From Membranipora membranacea (taxonomy: Eukaryota; Bryozoa; Gymnolaemata; Cheilostomatida; Membraniporidae), in NCBI GenBank assembly GCA_914767715.1, contig OU612071.1, positions 22,937,681 to 23,001,680 on the forward strand: a DNA stretch of 64,000 bases, read 5' to 3'. Positions 55,275 to 64,000 of this stretch are shown here, piece after piece. Position numbers and translations under genes: made by a program. How positions within the stretch are numbered: the stretch's first letter is position 1; each line of letters begins with the position of its first letter. The notes under the pieces were generated by a model. The model was not told the origin of the DNA. It was given only the letters and a program-made list of their open reading frames with translations, and did no database searches.

Positions 55275-55458
55275 CTGGGAATACCTCTTTTGCTGCTTTT
55301 TGGTAGGCGGCACTGTCATCCATCATGATAAAATGAGGAGAAAAGCAACATATCCCTTTCAGGTGATTCATCATTGTCTTTACGGTGTCTGCTGTCTCAT
55401 CCTTGATGATGGCCATCATCACCGGCTCATAACCGCAGTTAGTCTGCACTGCCACCAT
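55275..55458 (-). CDS. MULE-like transposase exon (part of catalytic core)
   Basis: Reads MVAVQTNCGYEPVMMAIIKD, then ETADTVKTMMNHLKG and FIMMDDSAAYQKAAKEVFPG up to CCCAG|GTTAGT. The pattern 'vavqtnxGyEPvxxal..dE', then '(M/T)DD..Ay..A...vFP', is the conserved middle of the MULE transposase domain. The Asp of MMDD corresponds to a catalytic position. A TAA lies in frame just upstream of the first Met, so the start may be a broken splice junction. Its downstream partners are at 50.2-51.1 kb, on the other side of the second Harbinger. Confidence 0.6.
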
Positions 55459-56118
55459 GAAATGTTATCTGTGTCATCAATGAATATGATAGCAACGAGA
55501 CGAGACAAATCCCGTTCTTGCGGGACTTGTCTCGTCAAGTATGTTTTGTTAAATATGTCTTAATGCAGACGAATAAATATCTCTCCAAACTCTGATAATA
55601 TACAGGGATCCACTCTGTAAAAAGAAGTGAAGAATGAACTGTTTTCCAAAATGCTTAATATTCTCTTAGGGTTCATAAAGGAATGAATATAAATAGCAAA
55701 CCTATTCAGATAAATGCAAATAGTAAATTGTGCCAAAGAATTGCCAGACATCTAAAGCTACTGTAAATGTTTTAGGGGAAGGAATAAAGAATGAAGAATG
55801 AATTGCAATTTTCAATATTTGATTTATGAAAATAATTCCGTTGTTCACTAGCAGGTAAATGCCCTTTTTCAAATGAAAAATTTCTTTCGACATGAAGGCT
55901 GAGTAGAGACGATGAATCAGCTCAAATGGTTGAACCTGATTGAAGAAGCGAATGCGCTCTACACATTAGACGGTATTTATAATAAATTTGATAGCGTTGC
56001 TGTTAAAAATATAATTTGTGAACATTTTTGGCCCGGTATAGTATTCAGCTAGAGGACAAAGTTCCCAAGAGCCACTCTTAACCGCAATATTCAAAATCTT
56101 AGGGACTAAAAAGTTACC
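55459..56118. other. intergenic, no gene recognised
   Basis: Short hairpin around 55500-55535 (GAGACGAGACAAATCCCG pairing with CGGGACTTGTCTCGTC). Otherwise AT-rich with nothing recognised. Confidence 0.4.
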
Positions 56119-56325
56119 TCAATGTAATGCCAGTGCTGCATCTTTCATGAATGAAGGCAAAATTGGGGAAAAATCTCTCATTTTCTCAGGAAAGTTGTCT
56201 TCAAGTTGTTTAAACGCCTTTTCCATGACAATTCTAGTGCTGTTTATGCAGCATATTAGGAACTTCTCCATGAAGCCATCCTTTTGCTTACTTAGATCGC
56301 AATAGTCGGTGAGAAAAGGTTCTGG
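56119..56325 (-). CDS. family X transposase-like exon (better-preserved copy)
   Basis: After acceptor GATATCATCAG, the minus strand reads PEPFLTDYCDLSKQKDGFME, then FLICCINSTRIVMEKAFKQL and FPEKMRDFSPILPS, to a TGA at 56119-56121. A GAG|GTAACT donor overlaps the stop, so the frame may continue by splicing. The NSTRxVMEKAF block resembles the Glu-containing helix of Harbinger-like DDE nucleases. The family is not certain. It is related to 30035-30174. Confidence 0.45.
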   Translation of the reverse strand, partial: PEPFLTDYCDLSKQKDGFMEKFLICCINSTRIVMEKAFKQLEDNFPEKMRDFSPILPSFMKDAALALH

Positions 56326-57658
56326 CTGATGATATCAAATGATAGAGGTTGATGTGGCTGCTATCTCTTTTTGGCGTCTGAGGTTTGACCTTAGCAGCGT
56401 TTTTGTATTTTGTATAACTCACATAAAGACCTCCCCTTGGATAAACCTTGCTTTTCCACTCAGAAAAGAATTAGAGGGGAGGTGTGTGTGTAGGGTCGTT
56501 CTTGTGGGGTAGGGGAGGGGGTGCAAATGGATCTGGTCAAAGGACAGATTCAAGGGTTAGTGTAACATTCACTCATTTGTTTCAAGGGGTGAGGTCTGAG
56601 TTTCCACTCTGAGCCATTGTATAACCATTCCAATAACAAGTGAAATGTTGCCAGGTATCGAAATATAATGTTTTGTAGACCTTGCGGGTGCAGGGGACAT
56701 ATAGAGTGTGGAAGTTGTAGTAGGTGCAGTTAGAGTGGTTTTTCTTTACGGGAGTCCCAAGTGAGTTAGGTATGAGCTGTACATCACTGTAGAAAACATT
56801 CTGAAAAAGAATTGATCAGACATCCTGTAACAGCAAAATCAAGATTGAAGTTTCCAGGTGCTTGGTCACAGTCTGAAAACCAGTTTCCACATAAATGATA
56901 TCCTACAGTGACAATGGTACAATCAACAACTTCTCAAATGGATGAGCTAGCTGATTTTAGACTAGTTGATGTTAGCCATGTCAATAGATACAAAAAAGGT
57001 CTCGATCAAGTTGGGGAGACATTCAGATGCAAAAATGGCATCTTCCAAACATATTTTTATCCACTGTATTCAGGTCTAATCCATAGTCTTTCAAACTTCG
57101 GGAGTCGACACAACAACACATCCATTCTTCAATTAGCGTTTGTGGAATAAACCAAGCGGCTATTTTAAACAACATAGGTATTTGAAGTGATGGTGACAAG
57201 GAAGGGATCATTCGTCGTGACTCCACAGTCGATCTTCTCCATCCCAAACTTGTCTCCTCTCGCCAGCTGCTCTAACTTCGTTCGTTTCACCTTTCGCCCG
57301 GAATACCTGGCTGGTACTGGGGTTCTGACATTTTTCTCCTGACACATTTACGAGTGACCATTTAAGATTGCTCGCTTAAAATGCAACAAGGGTCAGAGAG
57401 CTCCAAACATGAGTTGTGACAGCCCCCTAAAACTGTTCATCAGTCCAGAGACGCACATCAGCCAGCCTGACTGCCACCGATCACTGAACATCAAGCTCTC
57501 CTAGGGAGGTCTTAAGCGTGCTCACCTAATTAGTTAGCAGCGGTACAAAACACTTATCTTTTTCCCTCTTCAGTTTTGACCCTGATTGATTTGACAGGGG
57601 TTTTAATATACTTTCTCGTGTCATGGTGTGACATGTAGCCGTGGAGCATTAGAGCCAT
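56326..57658. other. family X sequence with a possible basic exon at 57165-57347 (minus)
   Basis: The minus strand at 57347-57165 reads VPARYSGRKVKRTKLEQLAR, then KFGMEKIDCGVTTNDPFLVT, a basic open segment without a known motif. The rest shows no gene. Confidence 0.3.
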
Positions 57659-57767
57659 AAACCTTTGCTAGGTTTACCACGGAGTCAGCTATTCTATTTT
57701 TCAAGTGAGGAGTAGGTAAAGCCTTTCAGTTGCTCTATGCTTATATTGAAAGATCTCTACTGCTGCT
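57659..57767 (+). repeat. left arm of a perfect 109-bp inverted duplication
   Basis: AAACCTTTGCTAGG...CTACTGCTGCT is identical to the reverse complement of 59422-59530 over 109 bases. The surrounding 57620-57860 also matches 32630-32890, so this arm is in its ancestral context and the other arm is the derived copy. Confidence 0.95.
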
Positions 57768-58534
57768 AATACACTGGTGGGAGAGCCTTCAGATCTGGTT
57801 CTTTGCTCAGGAGAAATACAAGTGTCTTCATAGCCATATATATCTGTCCCATATTTATTCCTTTGTGCTCATTTGTCAGTTGTCTATATTTCTTTTAAAG
57901 TAACCCAAACTCTCACGATCCTTTTTACTTAAGATTAAGATTTCACACCAGCCCTTAATTTTTGTAACACTATGTACCATTAATTGGTCGGTATTGATCC
58001 AACCGGTCTGATTTTTTTCAGTTTTTTTTACAAACAGTAGTAATGTTACTCTGCTGGAAGCTGTGAAGCCCATCTAACTTATAAGATGGATTGTGTTGAT
58101 CTTGCCGCTTGTGTGGTTCCTCGTTTTATTGTATTTGTATATATAACAATCAATAATTAATCTCCTCCGACAGTTACTTTCTCCTCATGAAAGTGAGGTT
58201 TCCAATAAAAAATCTCGTTCATCTCGCTTTTTTAACGCTTAATATCAAGTATAACCTTGTCATTCAAGGACAACTCAACTCCTGACCCTAAAATGTCTGT
58301 TAATACAACAAATTTGGTGCGATAAAAGTGGTAAAAAAGGGATGCTCAAAAAATAAAAGTGTAATCATTATTTGCATGTTAATTCACATAACTCTGATGA
58401 AAACGAAAATCAAGTTCATCGATTGCAAAATATTAAACAGCAAAATAAACAGAAGAACCCCTTGTGATTTCTGTTCTGAGGGTGAAATACATAATATAAC
58501 ACTTCTACTCAATAATGTAAGTTCCAAGCACTTA
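57768..58534. other. family X sequence, no gene recognised
   Basis: 57768-57860 continues the similarity to about 32790-32890. After that AT-rich, with no motif. Confidence 0.4.
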
Positions 58535-59440
58535 TGACGGAACCAGTTGGTACACCTAGGACACAGAATCCACCTGTCACCATCGTTATCACTTGAATCA
58601 TCTTTCTGACATATTCCGCAGTTCTCATTATTTGAATTGGTTTCTTTTCTGCGTTTCGTAGCAGCCCATACCTAAAGAAAAATAAATTAATATGAGAAAG
58701 GTTCTGGAGTACTAATCCTCAAACTTGTAATTTTTTTAACAATTGACTTTTTATTTACGCATAGTTATTTACCTCCACTCTCCGTGATTTTTCTTCTCCA
58801 CATTTTCGTTGGTTGCCTTTCTGAATTCTCTTCCTGATGTATTTATGAAGGCATCGATCACCATACTATAGATCTCTGAAATGAATAGAACAGAACATGA
58901 AAATAAGACTTATGTAGCTGATCTCCTTCTAAAGGCGTTGGTAATGGAAAATGTGTGGCGGTTTCGAACATTATTTTCAAGAATACTTACCTCTCTTCTC
59001 GTGATTTGGTAGTTTACCATCCAGGGCAGAGAACTTGGCTTCTAATTCTTTTGAAACGAGAAGTAGGTCTATAGAGAAATTTGAGCATGTTTACAAGAAT
59101 AAACTATTGCAATCCGGCTATCTGAGTCCGCAAATACGTGGTGGGCACATTTTTTGGCCCAAGCTTGCAGATACTATGTAAGTAACCATTAGCATTTCAT
59201 TTGTCAAAAAGTGTTCAGCTTAGAGTACTAACGGCAATGGACTGCTGTCAGGTTAGTTGTACAGGTTGCCATTTAACAAGAATTCTCGGAGGAGAGAAAA
59301 CTAGAGCGTGCTTCACAACTCTCCATTATTTAATTACCTTTCATAGCTTTTATTGAGTCAGCTTCAGTTGGTGAGAAGTTTGACCACCAGTACCGATCAA
59401 CATCAGGCATAAATTCGGAGCAGCAGCAGTAGAGATCTTT
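58535..59440 (-). CDS. spliced minus-strand gene fragment with PHD-like zinc finger
   Basis: Exons about 59440-59338 (SEFMPDVDRYWWSNFSPTEA), 59068-58991 (DLLLVSKELEAKFSALDGKL) and 58875-58773 (EIYSMVIDAFINTSGREFRK) join in phase with consensus GT-AG sites. A fourth exon, 58671 to about 58535, contains CGICQKDDSSDNDGDRWILC followed by PRCTNWFRHKC. This CxxC...CxxCxxWxxxxC arrangement is PHD/RING-like, as often found at the C terminus of pogo/Tc-type and other transposon proteins. The phase from exon 3 to the zinc-finger frame is off by two, so either an exon is missing or the copy is broken. The first exon starts inside the right arm of the 109-bp inverted duplication. Confidence 0.5.
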
Positions 59441-59530
59441 CAATATAAGCATAGAGCAACTGAAAGGCTTTACCTACTCCTCACTTGAAAAATAGAATAG
59501 CTGACTCCGTGGTAAACCTAGCAAAGGTTT
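59422..59530 (-). repeat. right arm of the perfect 109-bp inverted duplication
   Basis: Reverse complement of 57659-57767 with no mismatch by eye. The spacer between arms is 1654 bp. Confidence 0.95.
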
Positions 59531-59730
59531 AAATTTGTGTGAGTGAGCCCAAATCTTTGATTTTGGTGGTGTTCGACCTCTCGGTTGCTTGGCTCATCAA
59601 ATACTTCCTTCCTCCTCGCCATCAAATGTTGTTCCACCCATTCCCTCATTGCAACCAGTGTGGACATATTTTCCACTCTTGATTTCTGCCTGATCTTCGA
59701 TCTCAGCGTATCAACTACTCTGCGGAGCAC
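59531..59730 (-). pseudogene. family X basic coding fragment
   Basis: The minus strand reads MLRRVVDTLRSKIRQKSRVE, then TLVAMREWVEQHLMARRKEV. A related EWVERL segment occurs on the minus strand near 44175. Charged, helical, no recognised family. Confidence 0.35.
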
Positions 59731-60021
59731 ATAACGTCCTATGGTGCGGTTGTGACATCAAACGAATCATACCTCAGACTGGAATGAACGGACTTCACAT
59801 TATCCGATAGTTTAGATTGAAGATAGATCGGGAAGTGTTGGTTAAATTTACACTAACATACATTTAATAAATAAAAATAAAATAACAAATAAATGTTTGC
59901 TAGTTATGAATTTCATTTTTTCAAGCCTGTGTGGAATGGTGAACTTTCTCTAGGATTTAAAATTAGATTTAAATTGTAACATTGCAGTAATCAGACATGA
60001 CTAATATACCTGATTTTGCTG

Positions 60022-61660
60022 TCATTGGATTTGGACTTTGTACGCTGAAGTTGCAGAACTGCCAGGTGATGGTATGACGTTATGTACTGCTGCAAAATCC
60101 CTTCTAACCTTTAGATACGCGTCATACGCATCCACTCTTCCCACTTGTGCCACTATATCACTGAAGGATTTGGTGTAGACGAATGACTCCAAACTAGAAT
60201 GATGATAATTAATGATGATCAAAGGATGAACAAAACTGGGTGTCAGGAGGTTTAATGGCATTGATCTGATAATGTACGGTTTCCATTACTTGGTCAATTT
60301 TCTTCTGAATATTTTTTTGTGTCATAAGTTAATTGTCACAGAATTTATACCACTCCAATTAAAAACATTATTTCAAAGCTGTATATGAGGGTTAAAAAAA
60401 TCTTATTGGTCAAATATTGTGTCAGAATAATGGAGAGTCTACTATGGATGGGCAGCGTGACCCACCCATATACCTAACCTAAAATGCAAACTTTCACATT
60501 TTTCCTGTTCAAACTGCTGGGAGCAACAACGGACAGAATGTTCAATTGAGATCAGATTACATATTACAGCCTTACTTACCTGCTAGTATAGGATTTACTC
60601 CTGTCCTTCAGACTCATTGCATGTTCTCTAAAATAAGCCAATCTGTTCCAAATGATCCTCACATAACTGTCTATTCCCGGATATGGTGACCCAAGAACTG
60701 GCGTAATGCAGCATTCTGGTTGGTTAGCTGGAGGCGTACTGACAGCTGGTGACATACAGCTTACTGTTACTGTTCTACGAGGTTCCGGCTGGACATATGG
60801 CTGTAAAGTTAATAACATTGTCCACGTAAGAGGGGGGAAGATGAAACGAGAACAGCTAATTTTTTTGAGGGATTACTATTACAGAATAAAGCATTATAAT
60901 TATTATTATTGTTGTACAAATATAAACTGCATCAGATTGTATAATACACGATTATATCAGCAGTTTTTTTTCATCTCTATCACAAGATGCCATATAGAGC
61001 TTTGGAGGTTCGATAATTCGGTTCCACATTATACAGATTGGAGAATTCATGATTCTGTATTACCAGCACCTTACCTCGGTAAGTGAACTGTAGAAAAACT
61101 TGATATCACTTCATTTAGGCGGGGATGAAGAGACCCGCTCAGCAACAGAAGCTCTGAATCTGACGTTCTGCTCAGTGCTACCGACATTTGACCAGGTTGG
61201 GTAATCTTCGCACAACAAACAGGGACAGTAATAGTCTGGCTCTGAGTCCTATGCACTGTCCGTGCCCACGACAGTTTGAGGGGGTACTGTTTTCAGACAC
61301 CCCATTTAGAGTTAATCATGCCCAAATCTGACAGAGATATACCTGTTTTACCAGATTTTACTTTCCCTGCAATTGACAAGGCCGCTTCTCACATGTATAT
61401 TAGTAGTCAACATGACAGGTGCCCCAGTTTTCAGTGCAAACCTGTCCAGATTTCCCTTTTTGTCCTTGTCGTCTGCCCCGAGTGTGATTTGGGTGCCTGG
61501 CAAATTGTCTAAACAGTACTGATTTATGAGGTCTACCTCTTCACTCCTGCCATAAATTGTAGCGGCTATGGATAGGGGAGGTGGAGGTCTGCCACGCAGA
61601 GTGGAGAGAAACCCTTTTGTCTGCGAGGACAGAATTTCTTTGGAGACTTCCACGACTACC
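60022..61660 (-). pseudogene. PIF1-like helicase C-terminal part with downstream exons
   Basis: The minus-strand exon 61660 to about 61336 reads SIAATIYGRSEEVDLINQYC and LDRFALKTGAPVMLTTNIHV, ending GLVNC. The next exon, 61286-61076, reads QYPLKLSWARTVHRTQSQTI and PGQMSVALSRTSDSELLLLS. Both are diagnostic of the last motifs of PIF1-type 5'-3' DNA helicases ('GAPVMLxxNl..GLVNG', 'yPLxLAWArTIHKxQGxT', 'GqxYVALSRv'). The KSQG of motif VI is RTQS here, so activity is doubtful. Two further exons, 60800-60580 (PYVQPEPRRTVTVSCMSPAV) and 60193-60022 (KSFSDIVAQVGRVDAYDAYL), join each other in phase but not to 61076. They may belong to the same gene with a missing exon or to a neighbour. Helitrons and related elements carry such helicases; walker motifs are not in the window. 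Confidence 0.65.
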
Positions 61661-61699
61661 CTGTAATTTGAAATAGCATGGTAACATAACAAAATCAAG

Positions 61700-62405
61700 G
61701 TTATTAGACGGCAATGCCAGTGTTACATTAAGGCCCAAATATTTCCAAATTACAGGTTTCCATTTTTTTCCTAATTTAGGTACTCAGAGACCAACGTATA
61801 CCTCAACAGTTTGCACATTTGGTATCAGCATCAACTTATTATTTCGCCCAACTTTCTAAGCAGCTGTTTTGACAAACTAAATACATGGTGGTAGCTGTTG
61901 TTTTACGGCCTTTTACATTTTCCTTCAGTATCAAATTTTTAAATTCAATTTCATTGTTACAAAATTGGTCATCAATTTCGAGGACTGCCTGAAGTCTGCA
62001 GGGGGTGATGACAACCACCAACTATCTAATTTTTTAACCATTACTGAAATTGTCTAGACCTGGAATAATTAACCATGATTCCATGATGAGACTGAATCCT
62101 ATCATTTCATTCCATGTTGATAGTTGATTGTTGAAAAATGGCGGCCATGTTTTGACAGCGCTCCAAATTCTCTCGCTATCTATCAAGTTTTACTAACAGC
62201 CTGGCACACTACCAACAGACTGCTGCCTCAAAATCGATAAAAATACACTCCTAGCTATTGGGAGGAAAACAAAGACTGTACAAAAGGAGCTGTGGACCAC
62301 TAAATATAGAGAGCTAGTCAAAGGTCAATCACCTGGACTTATCCGGAGTAAGAAAAGAGGCAAAAGATTGCTGCCTAGGTATTTTTAAGATATTGTCAGA
62401 AAGCC
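61700..62405. other. intergenic, with a 16-bp hairpin at its right edge
   Basis: No gene recognised. GCTGCCTAGGTATTTT (62370-62385) is perfectly inverted at 62417-62432, just inside the LINE fragment. Confidence 0.45.
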
Positions 62406-63790
62406 ATGTTTCAGTCAAAATACCTAGGCAGCAGCAGCGTTCTGAGCCGATATTGGATCATCAGGTATGATAGAGACAATAAGACCACTAATAAAAATCA
62501 AGGCGGTGGATTATTAATCAATATAAATGATAAGTGGAGCGATCAAGGAACGATTATATCGACCCACTCAGAGCCGACCCTAGAGATTATGGCAGTCAAA
62601 CTACGGCCATACTGGTTGCCAAGGGAATTCCCTTGCGTCATCATTCTCGTAATCAATACTGCACTATATTTACATCACCAACTAGCAGTGTTACCAAGGA
62701 AGCCAACCAGAAAATCCATGATGTAATCACAACACTAGAAAGGGGAAACCTTCAAGCAGTGATTATTGCCCTTGGTGACTTCAACTGTTCAGCAATCTCA
62801 CTACCTCACTTCCATCGGCAAGTAGAATGTACTACCAGAGGTAACAAAACACTAGACAAGTGCTATGTCAACATAAAGCATAGTTATAAAACAACCAAGA
62901 TGCCAAACCTAGGTAACTCGGATCATGAATCTGTGTTCGTCCTACCAATATATAAACACAGAGCTCAAACCACCACCCCAGGAACAGCAACCAAGTGTAT
63001 ATGGAGTGAAGCCAACACTGATTAACTGCTGAGCTGCCTAGACGACACCAACTGGTCCAACCTGTTCAACCTAGAGACTGATGTAGATAAAGCAGCTGAC
63101 TCCTTTGTCTCGTACCTTGACTTTTGCATAGATGAATGCATACCAACTAAGCAGGTGAGACTATATCTCAGAGACAAAGACTGGGTAACTCCTGAAGTTC
63201 GTAGGTTGACTGAGCAGAGAAATTGTGCCTTTTTAAACAATAGAAATGATTACCGTAAACTGAAATCTCAAACTCAGAATGCCATCAGACGTGCCATAAA
63301 AGAACATGCTCATGAAATAGAGCAAAATATGACATCAAACAGTAGAATGGTCACAGTTGAAAAGTATTTTAAAGATCAAGTCCAATGTGACAGGGTGCTC
63401 TCTCGATGAAAACACTTTGAATCAGTTTTTTAATAGATTTGATAAGCCATGTGATGTACCTGTTTTACCATCTCTTTTGCCATATTGTGATGAGTTTTTT
63501 AGTTTTGCCGAAGTGTTTTCCACTCAGTGCAGCTTCAAACTGAACAAGAGCCCAGGGCCAGATAAAATCACAGCCCGTCTACTCAAATCATCAACGCCGA
63601 CCCTTGCTCGACCACTCACTGACCTGTTCAACATGTCGATCAAAACAGGGATGCATGCCTACAGTGTGGGAAATGGCAAGTATCAAACCAATACCTAATT
63701 GTGCTGAACATAAAGACTTTAGACCGATTTCTCTAACATCGATTGTTGGTAAATGCCTAGAAAAACTAGTTATTTAAAGAATGTTATAGA
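62406..63790 (+). pseudogene. non-LTR retrotransposon (CR1/jockey-like), frameshifted, 3'-truncated
   Basis: Endonuclease: GGGLLININDKWSDQG and LEIMAVKLRPYWLPREFP in the frame 62406-62726. The frame then shifts near 62650 to TLERGNLQAVIIALGDFNCS and NLGNSDHESVFVLP (GDFN and SDH catalytic blocks of APE-type nucleases). A stop at about 63022 is followed by a linker in another frame (VTPEVRRLTEQRNCAFLNNR). After a further shift near 63400 come SFKLNKSPGPDKITARLLKS and PLTDLFNMSIKTG, then FRPISLTSIVGKCLEKLV, the first RT motifs. Similarity ends near 63775, before the catalytic YADD region. At least three breaks make this a dead copy. Confidence 0.8.
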
Positions 63791-64000
63791 TGGATTATTT
63801 AGATGAATCATCTGAAGGTATTTTGTTTTCAGTCGAGATTCGCAAAGTTCATTTATTGTTTTGGCTGTTTGTGCCACTAACTTTGAAGGCTATACGGACC
63901 TGACAGTTTAGATCTTTAAGATCATTGGCTGTTAGGTGTTTGAAGGTTTGCAAATTGAATGATATGGCACTCTCAATTAATGCCTCGTAGACTAGCTTGA
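63791..64000. other. end of window, nothing recognised
   Basis: AT-rich sequence after the LINE truncation. No ORF or repeat seen. Confidence 0.4.

Noticed and set aside
1-64000. CRISPR array, bacterial operons, ribosomal RNA or complete tRNA genes
   Set aside because: Repeat arrays have no spacer pattern, genes are spliced, and the only tRNA-like sequences are SINE heads without a full cloverleaf.

Overview
This 64-kb window is AT-rich, intron-containing DNA from a metazoan, most likely a marine invertebrate. The evidence is spliced genes with GT-AG introns, a multi-exon C-type lectin receptor, and P-element, PIF/Harbinger, MULE-like, Gypsy/Metaviridae, LINE and tRNA-SINE sequences lying side by side. 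I cannot name the phylum from sequence alone. Most of the window is mobile DNA of different ages. The only convincing host-type gene is the C-type lectin receptor at 12.0-15.4 kb.

Layout. 0-1.6 kb: the 3' half of a P-element/THAP9-type transposase gene. 3.3-9 kb: minus-strand fragments of older genes or transposons. 10.1-10.4 kb: a minisatellite with higher-order structure. 12.0-15.4 kb: a type II transmembrane C-type lectin-like receptor in six exons joined by five phase-1 introns, with a TAA in its first coding exon and a head-to-head SINE pair in its last intron. 18.66-23.65 kb: a complete Harbinger transposon (23-bp terminal inverted repeats, AAT target duplication) with a SANT/Myb-like gene on the plus strand and a DDE nuclease gene on the minus strand; the nuclease carries one small frameshift. 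23.8-24.65 kb: a tandemly duplicated terminal exon. 26.1-28.2 kb: a foldback element with internal tandem repeats and a nested palindromic MITE.

33.34-43.13 kb: a full-length LTR retroelement of 9.79 kb with LTRs that look identical, a tRNA-Leu-like primer site, a polypurine tract and a CTTC target duplication. One uninterrupted ORF encodes Gag, then a secreted/transmembrane envelope-like glycoprotein, then protease, reverse transcriptase, RNase H and integrase. The envelope-like part lies between Gag and protease instead of after pol. This is the most unusual thing in the window. The element sits in an older repeat family that recurs at 30-33 kb, 43-44.5 kb and 56-59.7 kb.

50-55.5 kb: MULE-like transposase exons flank a second, decayed Harbinger (MADF/BESS-type tail on plus, DDE nuclease on minus) that carries direct repeats A-B-A'...B' with a strong hairpin. 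57.7-59.5 kb: a perfect 109-bp inverted duplication around a spliced minus-strand gene with a PHD-like zinc finger. 60.0-61.7 kb: a minus-strand PIF1-like helicase C-terminus and extra exons. 62.4-63.8 kb: a frameshifted, truncated non-LTR retrotransposon.

Functionally, each transposon brings its own genes: the Harbinger pair (DNA-binding partner plus nuclease) and the retroelement polyprotein are self-contained units. All coordinates, splice sites and repeat comparisons were read by eye; no database search or alignment program was used.
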